64,000 nt of DNA from DASSCW01 sp036556325 (GCA_036556325.1 DATBJR010000043.1:5138-69137), one strand, 5' to 3'; counted from the stretch's first letter, positions 1 to 13,986 are shown. Notes: generated from the letters alone by a model not told the origin. A program made the numbers and translations.

Positions 1-2019
1 ACCCGGCGCAGCATCTGCATCGAGCGCATCAGCCCCATGCTCGACGGCGGCCGCTATGCGGTGAAGCGGATCGTCGGGGACGAGCTGCTGGTGACGGCCG
101 ATATCTTCGCCGAGGGCCACGGGCTGCTCGACGCGGCGCTGCTGCTGCGGGTCGAGGGCGGCGCGGCGCGCGGCGCGTGGCGCGAGGCGCCGATGCGGCC
201 CGTCGAGAACGATCGCTGGTCGGGCTCGCTGCGGGTCGAGCGCAACGCCCGCCACCGCTACGCGATTGAGGCCTGGCGCGACGAATACGGCAGCCTGCGC
301 GAGGCGTTGCTGAAGAAGGTGGAGGGCGAGGTTCCGTTCGCGGTGGAGCTCGAGGAGGCGCGGCTGCTGCTGGAGGCGGCACGGGCGCGGGCGGAGGCAT
401 CCGGTCGGGGTGGCCAGGTTGACGCGGCGCGCATTGCCGAATCGCTCGCGGCCCTGCGGCGCGCCCGGAGCGACGCGAGCCGGGCCCTCGTGGCCAGCGA
501 CGAGGAGCTGTTGGGCGCTGTTCGCCGCCATCCCGACCGCGGCGCGGCGACACGGTCCGCAGAGCTGCCGCTCATGGTCGACCGGGAGCGGGCGCGCTTC
601 GGCGCTTGGTACGAGCTCTTCCCGCGCTCCCAGGGCCGCGATCCCAGCTCACCGGCGCCCACGACCTTCGACGAGGCAGCCTGGCGGCTGCCGGACATCT
701 CCCGGATGGGGTTCGACGTGGTGTACCTACCGCCGGTGCACCCCATCGGCAGAACCAACCGCAAGGGCCGGAACAACACGCTCAAGGCCGGGCGGGACGA
801 CCCGGGCAGCCCGTACGCCATCGGCTCGGCCGACGGCGGTCATGACGTGGTCGCGCCGGAGCTCGGCGGCGAGGCCGCCTTCCTGCGATTTCGCGAGGCG
901 GTGGAGGCGCACGGCATGGAGCTGGCGATGGACATCGCCATCCAGGCCTCGCCCGACCATCCGTGGGTGCGGGAGCACCCCGAGTGGTTTCGCCACGCGC
1001 CCGACGGCTCGATCAAGCATGCGGAGAACCCACCGAAGCAATACCAGGACATCTATCCCATCGAGTTCGGCAGCCAGTCGGCCGCGGCCCGCGCCGCGCT
1101 GTGGCAGGCGTGGCGCGACGTCTTCGCCGCGTGGATCGGGCGCGGCGTCCGAGTCTTTCGGGTCGACAACCCGCATACCAAGCCGCTGCCCTTCTGGCGA
1201 TGGCTGATCGAGGACGTGCAGCGCGAGCACCCCGACGTGATCTTCCTGTCCGAGGCGTTCACCAGGCCGCGGATGATGGAGCAGCTGGCGAAGATTGGCT
1301 TCACCCAGAGCTACACCTACTTCACCTGGCGCGAGTCGCGGGACGAGCTGCGGGACTACTTCACCCAGCTGTCCCAGACGGAGCTGCGCGACTACTTCCG
1401 CGGAAACCTGTTCACCAACACGCCGGACATCAATCCGCACCACCTCGACCACGGTCGCCCGGCGTTCGTCATCCGCACGGTGCTGGCGGCCACGCTCGGC
1501 TCCAGCTACGGGATCTACTCTGGCTGGGAGCTGTGCGAGAACGCTCGCCTTGAGGATCGGGAGGAGTACCTGGATTCGGAGAAGTACGAGATTCGCGCTC
1601 GTGACTGGGAGGCGCCGGGCAACATCAAGCCGTTGATCACCAGCCTCAACCGGCTGCGCCGCGAGTGGCGCTCGCTGCAGCTGTTCGACAACCTGCGCTT
1701 CCAGTACGTCACCGGCGAGCGGACGCTCTTCTACCGCAAGGCGCTGCCCGCCGGGAAGCCCGACGCGCTGACGGGGCATCCGCTTCGCTGGCGAGAGCCC
1801 GTGTTCGTGGCGGTGAACTGCGATCCGGCCAGCGGCGAGCGGGCGATCCTGCATCCGGATCTGCCGGCGGTGGGCATCGGCTGGGACGAGCCGTACGAGA
1901 TGATCGATCTGCTCAGCGGCCGCGTCCGTCGCGAGCGGGGCGCCGATGTGGCGGTGGAGCTCGACCCCATGGACGAGCCGTTCCGCATCTTCACCGTCCG
2001 GCGCGCGAGCGACCCGTGA
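1..2019 (+). CDS. glgE: GlgE, alpha-1,4-glucan:maltose-1-phosphate maltosyltransferase (5' end missing)
   Basis: Transfers maltosyl units from alpha-maltose-1-phosphate to the non-reducing ends of alpha-1,4-glucans in the cytoplasm (GH13_3). The frame is open from base 1, and the residues before the ATG at 37 (IERISPMLDGGRYAVKR) match the conserved GlgE N-terminus, so the true start lies left of the window. Counting from that ATG (660 residues), the motif GVRVFRVDNPHTKP gives the nucleophile Asp377 and FLSEAFTRP gives the acid/base Glu406. Their spacing of 29 equals Asp394/Glu423 as I recall them for Streptomyces GlgE. An N-terminal beta-sandwich domain precedes the barrel. treS and maltokinase follow and would supply its donor substrate. 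I am confident of the family. Confidence 0.95.
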   Translation, partial: TRRSICIERISPMLDGGRYAVKRIVGDELLVTADIFAEGHGLLDAALLLRVEGGAARGAWREAPMRPVENDRWSGSLRVERNARHRYAIEAWRDEYGSLREALLKKVEGEVPFAVELEEARLLLEAARARAEASGRGGQVDAARIAESLAALRRARSDASRALVASDEELLGAVRRHPDRGAATRSAELPLMVDRERARFGAWYELFPRSQGRDPSSPAPTTFDEAAWRLPDISRMGFDVVYLPPVHPIGRTNRKGRNNTLKAGRDDPGSPYAIGSADGGHDVVAPELGGEAAFLRFREAVEAHGMELAMDIAIQASPDHPWVREHPEWFRHAPDGSIKHAENPPKQYQDIYPIEFGSQSAAARAALWQAWRDVFAAWIGRGVRVFRVDNPHTKPLPFWRWLIEDVQREHPDVIFLSEAFTRPRMMEQLAKIGFTQSYTYFTWRESRDELRDYFTQLSQTELRDYFRGNLFTNTPDINPHHLDHGRPAFVIRTVLAATLGSSYGIYSGWELCENARLEDREEYLDSEKYEIRARDWEAPGNIKPLITSLNRLRREWRSLQLFDNLRFQYVTGERTLFYRKALPAGKPDALTGHPLRWREPVFVAVNCDPASGERAILHPDLPAVGIGWDEPYEMIDLLSGRVRRERGADVAVELDPMDEPFRIFTVRRASDP

Positions 2020-2034
2020 CCTCCCCCTCCCGGC

Positions 2035-2040
2035 TACCCT
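2035..2040 (+). promoter_or_regulatory. possible -10 hexamer (TACCCT) of treS
   Basis: TACCCT lies 7 nt before the treS ATG, and no Shine-Dalgarno is visible there. That geometry would place transcription start at the start codon. It could be chance; treS may simply be read from the glgE transcript. Confidence 0.3.
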
Positions 2041-2047
2041 CACGCCG

Positions 2048-3788
<1,741 letters not shown>

Positions 3789-3808
<20 letters not shown>

Positions 3809-5086
3809 CGTCGTCATCGACGCCGGCTGGCTTGCCTCACGACGCTGGTTCCGCCACAAGGCACGGCCGATCAGGTCCGTTCGCGTGAGCGACGCGGTGG
3901 CGCTGGGCCGTGGCTGCTCCTTGCTGGTGCTGGCGGCGCAGCTGGCCTCGGCGGAGGAGGTGCGCTACTTCGTGCCGGCGACCGGCTCCGGGGGCGAGCT
4001 GCACGAGCCGAACGACGGCGACGGCGGCTGGCGCGCCCTGCTGCGCTGGCTGGTCGCCGAGGATGGCACGGTGCCGTCCGACCACGGCACCTTCGTGGCG
4101 CACTCCGGGCCGGCCACCGAGCTGCTGCCGCCCGCCGGCGAGGTCACGGGCCTCGAGGAGCGGCGGCTCGGTGCGCAGCAGAGCAACACCTCGGTGCGGC
4201 TCGGCGATCGGCTGCTGCTCAAGCTGTACCGGCTGCTCGAGGAAGGGACCAACCCGGAGGTCGAGGTCTGCGCGTTCCTGAACGCGGCAGGCTTCCGGCA
4301 CGTGCCGCCGGTCGCCGGCTGGATCGAATATCGCGCGGATGACGCGAGCGCAGCGGTCGCCATCGTGCAGGGCCTGGTCCCGGCCCGCGGCGATGCCTGG
4401 GAATGGATGCTTGACCGCCTGGCATCGGTCCCGCGCGGCCCGGCCGTGGCCCTGGCCGCGGTGGCGCAGCTGGGCGGCATCACGTCCGAGCTGCACGCCG
4501 CGCTGCGCTCCCGGCCCGACGCCGCGGGGTTCGAGGCGGGTCCGGCCACGCCCGATGACCTGCGTGCCTGGCATGCCGGCGCCGAAGCGCAGCTGGCCGC
4601 GGCTCGGGCCATTCTGACCGGCGAGCCCGCCGAGCAGCTGGGCGACCTGGCGCCAGACATCTCGCACGCGCTGGCGGCCATCCCGGCGGCGTCCACCGCC
4701 ATCCGGTCGCGGATCCACGGCGACTACCACCTCGGCCAGCTGCTGGCCACCGAGTCGGGCTTCGTGGTGATCGACTTCGAGGGAGAGCCGGCCCGTCCAC
4801 TGGCCGAGCGCCGCCGGCCGGCCTCCCCACTGCGCGACGTGGCCGGCATGCTCCGCAGCCTGGACTACGCCGCCCGCACGGCGGAGCGCAGCTCAGGCGG
4901 CGCGGACCTGTCGAGCTGGCTGGCCGACGCACGGGCCGCGTTCCTGGCGGCCTACGGTGAAGCCGCCGACGCCGCACTGCTGCGGGCATTCGAGGTCGAG
5001 AAAGCCTGCTACGAGGTGCGCTACGAGGCGAACCACCGGCCGGACTGGGTGTGGCTGCCCCTCCAGGCGCTCGAGCGGCTGGTGGC

Positions 5087-5090
<4 letters not shown>
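3789..5090 (+). CDS. mak: maltokinase (Mak/Pep2 type)
   Basis: Phosphorylates maltose with ATP to alpha-maltose-1-phosphate, the GlgE donor. The protein has 433 residues. Its N-terminal part (IDAGWLASRRWFRHKAR) resembles the maltokinase N-cap domain, and its C-terminal half is an aminoglycoside-phosphotransferase-like kinase fold. The catalytic loop HGDYHLGQ has Asp312, and the metal-binding motif VIDFEGEP has Asp329. The start ATG at 3789 overlaps treS by 20 nt; a second ATG at 3798 would also fit. Its position between treS and the remaining glucan genes supports the assignment over a generic phosphotransferase. Confidence 0.9.
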
Positions 5091-7200
<2,110 letters not shown>

Positions 7201-7204
<4 letters not shown>

Positions 7205-9030
7205 CGGCGGCCCCGACGCCCGTCGAGGCTCGCTGGGTCGACGCCTGGCGGCGGCAGCGCACCACCAGCCCGGCGGCGCGCAAGGCGGTGCTCGACAGCA
7301 TGCGGCTGGCGCCGGGCGAGCTGGAAGGCGCCGAGGCGTCCGTCGTGGTGGCGGCGCCGGGCGCGCAGCTGGCGAGGGCCGGTGCGGTGGTGACCGAGGA
7401 CGGCGACGACCTCGGACACCTCACCCGCCTGCCGGATGACCTGCCATTCGGCTACCACCGCCTGCGCCGCGGAACGGACGAGCAGCTCCTGCTGGTGGCG
7501 CCAGCTCGCTGTGCGCTACCGCCGGACCTGCGCACCTGGGGCTGGGCCGTCCAGCTGTACGCGGTCCGCAGCCGGGGCAGCTGGGGGATCGGCGACCTGG
7601 CTGACCTGCGTCGCCTGGGGACGTGGTCGCGCTCGCTGGGGGCCGGCGCCATGCTGGTCAGCCCACTGGCCGCGGCCAACCCCGGGCCGGACCCGGAGCC
7701 CAGCCCCTACTACCCCAGCTCGCGACGCTTTCGCAGCCCGCTGTACCTGGCGGTCGAGGCGGTGCCCGGGTACGCCGCGCTGGCCGCCGAGGTGGCGCCG
7801 TTGGTCGAGGAGGCGCGCCGGCTCAACGACGATCCGGCCATCGACCGCCCGGCGGTGCAGGCCGTCAAGCTGCGGGCGCTGGAGCGCATCTGGGCCAGGC
7901 CGCATCCGGGGCGGCATGCCGAGCTGGCACGGTTCCGCGCCGACGGCGGGGAGGCGCTGCGGCGCTGGGCGGTCTTTGCCGCGCTGTCCGAGCGGCATGG
8001 CCCCGGCTGGCAGCGCTGGCCGGCGAATCTGCGCGACCCCGACGGTGCGGCGGTGCGCCGCGCGGAGCGGGAGCTCGCGCATCGGACAGGGTTCCATGCG
8101 TGGCTCCAGCTGCTGCTCGCCGGACAGCTGGCCAGCGCCGGCGGCGGGCTGCGCCTGATCAGCGACCTGCCGCTCGGCTTCGACCCCGGCGGCTTCGACG
8201 CGTGGTGCTGGCAGCCGCTGCTGGCCGCGGCGAGCTTGGGTGCGCCGCCGGATCGGTTCAACCCGGGCGGCCAGCGCTGGGGGCTGCCGCCGTTCGTCCC
8301 GGCCCGGCTGCGCCTGGCGCGGTACGAGCCGTTCGTGGACACCATTCGGGCCGTGCTCAGCCACGGCGGCGGGCTGCGGATCGACCACGTCCTGGGCCTC
8401 TTTCGCCAGTGGTGGGTCCCCGACGGCGGCGCGCCGGAGGATGGTGCCTACGTCACCCAGCCCGCCGACGAGCTGCTGGCGGTGCTGGCCATCGAGAGCA
8501 CGAGGACCGGGGCGATCGTCATCGGCGAAGACCTCGGCACGGTGCCGGTCGGCATCCGCCGCCGGCTGGCAGCCGCCAACGTCCTCTCGACCCGGCTCGC
8601 CTATTTCGAAGCACGGCCGGCGTCGCGCTGGCCACGGCGCTCGGTGGCGGCGGTCACCACCCACGACCTGCCGACCCTGGCCGGCACCTGGACGGGAGCC
8701 GATCTCGGCGACCAGGCCGCTGCCGGGCTCGACCCCGACCGTCGCGCCGCCGACCTGCTCCGGCGCCGCCTGGCGCGCAGCGGCTCGATCGCGGAGGATG
8801 CGGATCTGCCGGCAGCCCTGCTGGCCACCCATCGCGCGATCGCCGCGGCGCCCTCAGTCCTCGCCCTGGCCACCCTGGAGGATGCCGCCCGCGACCCACG
8901 CCGGCCAAACCTGCCCGGCACGTCGCGCGAGCAGCGCGACAACTGGTCGCGGGCGCTGCCGCTGCCGCTGGAGGAGCTGGAGCAGGACCCGCTGGTCGCA
9001 CGCCTGGCGCAGGTGATGACCCGGGCCTAG
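7201..9030 (+). CDS. malQ: MalQ, 4-alpha-glucanotransferase (amylomaltase)
   Basis: Disproportionates malto-oligosaccharides by transferring alpha-1,4-glucan segments (GH77). The GTG start overlaps the glgX stop as GTGA; the product has 609 residues. Family motifs include LYAVRSRGSWGIGDLADL in the first third, LRIDHVLGLFRQWW with the nucleophile Asp395, VIGEDLGTVP with Glu443, and VTTHDLPTLAGTWTG with Asp489. The N-terminal 80 residues are not GH77-like and are typical of the longer bacterial MalQ subgroup. The stop codon shares CTAG with the stop of the convergent glgB. Confidence 0.94.
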
Positions 9031-11228
9031 CCCTCGGGCAGCAGCACCAGGGTGGCCAGTGGTGGCAGGGTCAGCGTGACCGATGCCGGCTGGCCGTGCC
9101 ACGGCTCCGCATTGGCCTCGATGCCGCCCAGGTTCCCGAGGTTCGAGCCGCCGTAATGCTCCGAGTCGCTGTTCAGCGCCTCACGCCAGTGTCGCCGCCG
9201 GGGAACGCCGAGCCGGTACGCGCTGCGCGGCACCGGGGTGAGGTTCTGGACCACCACCGCCACCTCGTCACCGGCACGGCGGATCCAGCTGAACACCGAC
9301 GACTCCACGTCGGAGGCATCGATCCAGGCGAAGGTCCCCGGTTCGGGGTCGGCCGCCCACAGCGCCGGGGTGGCGCGGTACAACGCCCCGAGGTCCGCCA
9401 GGAAGCGGCCGAAGCCGGCCCGCAGCGGCTCATCGGCCAGCGCGAAGTCGAGCGCCCGGTCGTGGCTCCACTCGGTCCAGGGCGCGAGCTCCGAGCCCAT
9501 GAACAGCAGCTTCTTGCCCGGCTGGGTGTACATGTTGGCGATCAGGCAGCGCAGGTTGGCGAAGCGCTGCCACTCGTCGCCGGGCATCTTGGCCAGCAGC
9601 GAGCCCTTGCCGTGGACCACCTCGTCATGCGAGAGCGGCAGCACGAAGTGCTCGGTGTGCAGGTAGAGGGCCCGGAAGGTCAGCCTGTTGTGGTGGTAGC
9701 GCCGATGGACCGGATCCTCGTGGAAGTAGGCCAGCGTGTCGTGCATCCAGCCCATGTCCCATTTGAAGCCGAAGCCTAGCCCGCCCAGGTAGGTGGGTCG
9801 CGTGACGCCCGGGAAGGCGGTGGACTCCTCGGCGATGGTCACCACGCCCGGATGGCGGCCGTAGACCTTTTCGTTGACCTCGCGCAGGAAGGCAATCGCC
9901 TCCAGGTTCTCGTTGCCGCCGTACTGGTTGGGCTGCCACTCCCCGGCCTGGCGCGAGTAGTCGAGGTAGAGCATCGAGGCCACGGCGTCGACCCGCAGGC
10001 CGTCGATGTGGTAGCGGTCGCACCAGAACAGGGCGTTGGCCACCAGGAAGTTGCGCACCTCGGCGCGGCCGTAGTCGAAGATCAGCGTGCCCCAGTCAGG
10101 GTGCTGGCCGCGCTTGGGGTCGGCGTGCTCGTAGAGCGGCGTGCCATCGAACTGGCGCAGGGCGAAATCGTCGTTGGGGAAATGCGCCGGCACCCAGTCG
10201 AGGATCACGCCGATCCCCGCCCGGTGCAGCGTGTCCACCAAGGCCCGGAAGTCGTCCGGCGTCCCGAAGCGCGCGGTCGGGGCGTAGTACCCGGTGACCT
10301 GGTAGCCCCACGAGCCGTCGAAGGGGTGCTCGGCCACCGGCAGCAGCTCGACGTGGGTGAAGCCGAAGCGCCGGCAGTGCTCCACCAGCCGCTCCCCGGC
10401 CTGGCGGTAGCCCAGCCAGGAGCCGTCGGGGTTCCGCATCCACGAGCCCAGGTGGACCTCGTAGATGGCCATCGGCTGGCGATACGGGTCGGTCACGGCC
10501 CGGCGCGCCATCCAGTCCGCATCGGTCCAGGCCTCGTCGGAGCCGAGGTCCCACACCCGGGACGCGGTCTCCGGCCGCACCTGCTGCGAGAAGGCCATGG
10601 GATCCGCCTTGACGCGCAGGCGCCCGTCGGCGCCGAGGACCTCGTACTTGTAGAGCTCGCCGGCGCCGATCCCGGGGACGAATAGCTCCCACACGCCGGA
10701 TGCTCCGAGCGAGCGCATCGGGAAGAGCCGTCCGTCCCAGCGGTCGAAGTCGCCGACCACCCGCACGCTGCGGGCGTTCGGCGCCCAGACGGCGAAGGCG
10801 ACGCCTGCCACGCCGCTCGCGGTTCGGGGATGTGCGCCGAGCACCTCCCACAGCCGTTCGTGGCTGCCCTCGCCGATCAGGTGCAGGTCCAGCTCGCCAA
10901 GGGTCGGCAGGAAGCGATACGGGTCGCCCCGCTCCCAGGCGTTGCCGTCGGCGAAGCGGAAGCGGAGCCGGTACTCCGCTCCCGGGGCGAGCGGGGTGGC
11001 CGCCGCCCAGAGACCGCCACCCAGCGGTTCCATGGGCGTCGCCGCATCACCGCCGAGCAGCTCCACGCCGGTCGCGTCGGGGTGGAAGGCACGGACCACG
11101 GACCCATGCTCGCCGCCGTGCAGTCCCAGGATCGCGTGCGGCTGGTGATGCTCGCCGGCGGTCAGCCGGGCGGCCTCGGCGGCAGTCGGGCGCAGCAGGG
11201 GAGTGGTCGAGGGGGTGGGCCTAGCCAT
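9027..11228 (-). CDS. glgB: GlgB, 1,4-alpha-glucan branching enzyme
   Basis: Creates alpha-1,6 branches in the glucan made by GlgE (GH13_9). The 733-residue protein has the full family layout: an N-terminal domain, a CBM48 domain (VWAPNARSVRVVGDFDRW), the catalytic barrel and an all-beta C-domain. Asp414 (GLRVDAVASMLYLDYSR), Glu467 (IAEESTAFPGV) and Asp535 (PLSHDEVVHGKGS) have exactly the 53 and 121 residue spacings of E. coli GlgB. It is convergent to malQ, unlike actinobacterial loci where glgB usually follows glgE in the same direction. The start ATG overlaps the end of the upstream DinB-like gene by 8 nt, so those two genes are probably one transcript. Confidence 0.95.
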   Translation of the reverse strand: MARPTPSTTPLLRPTAAEAARLTAGEHHQPHAILGLHGGEHGSVVRAFHPDATGVELLGGDAATPMEPLGGGLWAAATPLAPGAEYRLRFRFADGNAWERGDPYRFLPTLGELDLHLIGEGSHERLWEVLGAHPRTASGVAGVAFAVWAPNARSVRVVGDFDRWDGRLFPMRSLGASGVWELFVPGIGAGELYKYEVLGADGRLRVKADPMAFSQQVRPETASRVWDLGSDEAWTDADWMARRAVTDPYRQPMAIYEVHLGSWMRNPDGSWLGYRQAGERLVEHCRRFGFTHVELLPVAEHPFDGSWGYQVTGYYAPTARFGTPDDFRALVDTLHRAGIGVILDWVPAHFPNDDFALRQFDGTPLYEHADPKRGQHPDWGTLIFDYGRAEVRNFLVANALFWCDRYHIDGLRVDAVASMLYLDYSRQAGEWQPNQYGGNENLEAIAFLREVNEKVYGRHPGVVTIAEESTAFPGVTRPTYLGGLGFGFKWDMGWMHDTLAYFHEDPVHRRYHHNRLTFRALYLHTEHFVLPLSHDEVVHGKGSLLAKMPGDEWQRFANLRCLIANMYTQPGKKLLFMGSELAPWTEWSHDRALDFALADEPLRAGFGRFLADLGALYRATPALWAADPEPGTFAWIDASDVESSVFSWIRRAGDEVAVVVQNLTPVPRSAYRLGVPRRRHWREALNSDSEHYGGSNLGNLGGIEANAEPWHGQPASVTLTLPPLATLVLLPEG

Positions 11229-11919
11229 CGGCCTTGGCGCCGGCTACGGATAGGTCGCGGTCCTGCATCTCCCAGGCATGGTCGAGGACGTGGTAGGCGG
11301 AGTGGCGGATGAGGTAGGGGATCGTCCACTTGCCCAGTGGCCGGCCCTCGGCGCGCCAGCCGCGCATCGCCTCCACGAAGCGATCCCGGTGGCCGGCACG
11401 GCCCTTGGCCGGCAGCAGCTCCTGCCACGCGGCCGGCTCGGGCACCTTGACACGCTTGGCGAAGTCGCCGCTCTCGACGCGCAGCACATGGCCGACGATC
11501 TCGTCGCGGGACCGGCCACCACCGCGCGGCCCGGGTCGCAGCTCGGCCGAGACCTGCCCCGCCACCTCGTCGAACTCGGCCCACGCCGCGCGCAGCAGCG
11601 CAATCCAGCGCGCGAAGGTGGCGTCGTCCATCGGCTCCCGGTCCTCCGCCGATGGTGCGAACGAGATGCCCCAGAAGTCGGTCGAGCCGGTGCCGGTGTG
11701 GTGGGCGACGACAGTGGTCGCCGCCTGACGCTCCAGCTCCGCGCCCAGGCGGGCACGCCGCGCCACCGGCAGATAGCGCGGCCGGTAGCTGCGCAGCTTC
11801 TCGACCGCCTCCTCTTCGCTCTTGCCGTTCCGCTCCAGGCCGGGCCAGTCGCCGGCGATGGCGACCCAGCGCTTTCCCTTCGGCGCCTCCTCGATCAGGA
11901 CGCGCAACCGCTCAGTCAT
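11221..11919 (-). CDS. HicB-like/DinB-fold fusion protein of unknown function
   Basis: A 232-residue protein with two parts. Residues 1-50 (RWVAIAGDWPGLERNGKSEE, then an EAVEKL helix) look like the HicB antitoxin-type fold. The remainder looks like a four-helix DinB/YfiT bundle and ends in HSAYHVLDHAWEMQDR, whose His residues could supply the DinB metal site. No HicA toxin gene is adjacent. DinB-fold proteins include thiol-dependent S-transferases, but nothing here fixes a substrate. It overlaps glgB by 8 nt, so it may be co-transcribed with it. The ATG is preceded by TAGCGT at 7 nt rather than a Shine-Dalgarno. Confidence 0.7.
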   Translation of the reverse strand: MTERLRVLIEEAPKGKRWVAIAGDWPGLERNGKSEEEAVEKLRSYRPRYLPVARRARLGAELERQAATTVVAHHTGTGSTDFWGISFAPSAEDREPMDDATFARWIALLRAAWAEFDEVAGQVSAELRPGPRGGGRSRDEIVGHVLRVESGDFAKRVKVPEPAAWQELLPAKGRAGHRDRFVEAMRGWRAEGRPLGKWTIPYLIRHSAYHVLDHAWEMQDRDLSVAGAKADG

Positions 11920-11926
11920 CCCCTAC

Positions 11927-11932
11927 ACGCTA
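11927..11932 (-). promoter_or_regulatory. possible -10 hexamer (TAGCGT) of the HicB-like/DinB gene
   Basis: Read on the - strand, TAGCGT ends 7 nt before the ATG at 11919, a geometry that would give a leaderless transcript. No clear -35 is visible. Confidence 0.35.
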
Positions 11933-11973
11933 CAGGACCAGTCCGGGGACCGTTCGAGGCGGGACCCGTGTGC

Positions 11974-11979
11974 TAGGGT
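11974..11979 (+). promoter_or_regulatory. probable -10 hexamer (TAGGGT) of mreB
   Basis: TAGGGT lies in the divergent gap between the DinB-like gene and mreB, about 70 nt before the mreB start. The same hexamer occurs upstream of the GH18 and CAP genes. I see no convincing -35 box. Confidence 0.4.
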
Positions 11980-12048
11980 TGCGACGCCCACCGAACCGAC
12001 AGCGGAACCGTCGGTGCCACGGTCCGCGAAGCACCACGAGAGGAATCC

Positions 12049-13104
12049 TTGGGACTCTTCGACGGCCTGCTCGGCATCCTCAGCCACGATGTTGGCATCG
12101 ACCTTGGGACGGCGAACACGCTGGTCACGGTCCGGCACCGCGGCATCGTCATCAGCGAGCCAAGCGTGGTGGCCATGGACACCCGCAGCAAGCGGGTCCT
12201 GGCCATCGGCGCGGAGGCCAAGCGGATGGTCGGTCGCACACCTGCCAACATCGTCGCCATCCGGCCGCTGCGCGACGGCGTCATCAGCGACTTCGACGTC
12301 ACCGAGCAGATGATCCGCTACTTCATCGCCAAGGTGCACGAGCGCTTCGCCCAGATCCGCCGGCCACGCGTCCTGGTCGGCATCCCGTCAGGGGTGACCG
12401 AGGTCGAGAAGCGTGCCGTGCGCGACGCGACCGTGAACGCCGGTGCGCGGTGGGCCCGTCTCATCGAAGAGCCCATGGCGGCCGCAATCGGCGCCGGGCT
12501 GCCGGTGTCGGAGCCGTCCGGCAGCCTGATCGTGGACATCGGCGGCGGGACGACCGAGGTGGCGGTCATCAGCCTGGGCGGCATCGTGGTCAGCCGCAGC
12601 GTGCGCATCGGTGGCGACGAGATGGACACCGACATCGTCAGCTTCGCGCGCCGGGAGTACAACCTGCTCATGGGCGAGCGCACCGCCGAGGAGATCAAGA
12701 TCGCCGTCGGCTCTGCGTACCCAATCGAGGACAGCCGCACCGTCACGTTCCGCGGTCGCGACCTGCTCACCGGGCTGCCGCGCAGCGTGGAGGTGGGCAG
12801 CGATCAGATCCGCGAGGCGCTGGAGCCGTCCGTGGCGCAGATCATCGACGCCATCAAGGAGACGATCGAGGAGACGCCGCCGGAGCTGGTGGCCGACATC
12901 ATGGACCAGGGCATCGTCCTGGCCGGCGGCGGCGCGCTGCTCGCGGGGCTGGACAAGCGGGTGGCGGAGGCGACCCAGATGCCAGTCCACATCGCCGACG
13001 ATCCGCTGACCTGCGTGGTGCGTGGCACCGGGCGCGTCCTGGAGGACCTGGATGCCCTGGAGCGGGTCCTGGTCAGCGAGCAGTACACCCGCGCGCCGCG
13101 CTGA
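12049..13104 (+). CDS. mreB: MreB, rod-shape actin homologue
   Basis: Forms membrane-associated filaments that direct lateral peptidoglycan synthesis. The 351-residue protein shows the actin-fold nucleotide motifs: phosphate-1 GIDLGTANTLV (Gly16 onward), phosphate-2 VDIGGGTTEVAVISLGG (Asp163) and the adenosine motif VLAGGGALLAGLD near residue 293. The N-terminus MGLFDGLLGIL is a plausible amphipathic membrane-binding helix. The start is TTG at 12049, supported by AGAGGA 4 nt upstream in agaggaatcc and by homology of the N-terminus. mreC follows 27 nt later, as in the normal mre operon. Confidence 0.96.
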   Translation: MGLFDGLLGILSHDVGIDLGTANTLVTVRHRGIVISEPSVVAMDTRSKRVLAIGAEAKRMVGRTPANIVAIRPLRDGVISDFDVTEQMIRYFIAKVHERFAQIRRPRVLVGIPSGVTEVEKRAVRDATVNAGARWARLIEEPMAAAIGAGLPVSEPSGSLIVDIGGGTTEVAVISLGGIVVSRSVRIGGDEMDTDIVSFARREYNLLMGERTAEEIKIAVGSAYPIEDSRTVTFRGRDLLTGLPRSVEVGSDQIREALEPSVAQIIDAIKETIEETPPELVADIMDQGIVLAGGGALLAGLDKRVAEATQMPVHIADDPLTCVVRGTGRVLEDLDALERVLVSEQYTRAPR

Positions 13105-13131
13105 CGGGCGCGGCGGCATCGGCTCGAACCG

Positions 13132-13986
13132 ATGATCGGCGGACCGCATCGCCGCAGCCGGAATGGGCTGTGGTTCGCGGCGTTCACCATCGTCTCGCTG
13201 CTGCTCCTGCTCGCGTCGCAGACGGAGGCCGCCCTGACCCTGCAGCGGGTGAGCGCCCGCGCGCTGGACCCGATCCGCCAGACGATCGGCGGCATCGGCG
13301 CGGGGATCGCTGGCGTCTTCGGGACCATCGGCGAGATCGACCGCCTCCGCAGCGAGAACGATGACCTGCGCAGCAGCCTGGCCGGGGCGCAGCAGCGGAT
13401 CGCCGAGCTGCAGGAGGCGGCGGCTGAGAATGCGGAGCTGCGTGGGCTGCTGGGCCTGACCCAGTCGCTCGAGATGGACCTGCTGCCAGTGCGCGTCATC
13501 AGCCGCGATCCGTCCAACTTCACCTGGGACATCGGCATCGACGCCGGCACGGATGACGGCGTGGCGGTGGGCATGCCGGTGGTCGGTGCGGCCCAGGGGG
13601 CCGGCGCCCTGGCCGGCACGGTCGTCTCGGTCGGGGCCGATACGGCCACCGTGCGCCTGATCGTGGACACCCGTTCCAGCGTCGTCGCGCTCGACCAGCG
13701 ATCCCGCGCTTTGGGGCTGGTCCAGGGACAGCTCGGCGGGCAGCTGGTCATGGTCCAGGTCGATATCACCGACTCGCTGCAGGAGGGCGACGGCATCGTC
13801 AGTGCCGGCCTGGAGCTGTCGCGAGGTGCTGCGCGGAGCCCGTACCCGAAGGGCCTGCTCATCGGTGCCGTGCAGGCCGTGCAGCGGGACAGCAATGCCC
13901 TGACCCAGACCGGCTTCGTGCGACCCGCGCTGGACTTCCGGCAGCTCGATCGGCTCCTGGTCGTCCGCTCCTATCGGCAGGACTGA
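13132..13986 (+). CDS. mreC: MreC, rod-shape-determining protein
   Basis: Bitopic membrane protein that links MreB to the extracytoplasmic elongation machinery. The 284 residues comprise a short basic N-terminus, one membrane segment (about residues 13-33, ending LLLLLASQTEAA), a coiled coil (about 67-103, ENDDLRSSLAGAQQRIAELQ) and the paired beta-barrel domain with DPSNFTWDIGIDAGTDDGV and PYPKGLLIG, both typical of MreC. mreD, PBP2 and rodA do not follow, so the locus is a reduced mre operon here; those genes may lie elsewhere. Confidence 0.92.
   Translation: MIGGPHRRSRNGLWFAAFTIVSLLLLLASQTEAALTLQRVSARALDPIRQTIGGIGAGIAGVFGTIGEIDRLRSENDDLRSSLAGAQQRIAELQEAAAENAELRGLLGLTQSLEMDLLPVRVISRDPSNFTWDIGIDAGTDDGVAVGMPVVGAAQGAGALAGTVVSVGADTATVRLIVDTRSSVVALDQRSRALGLVQGQLGGQLVMVQVDITDSLQEGDGIVSAGLELSRGAARSPYPKGLLIGAVQAVQRDSNALTQTGFVRPALDFRQLDRLLVVRSYRQD

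Noticed and set aside
37..39. ATG at 37 as the true start of glgE
   Set aside because: The reading frame is open to base 1 and the preceding residues match the conserved GlgE N-terminus, so the start lies outside the window.
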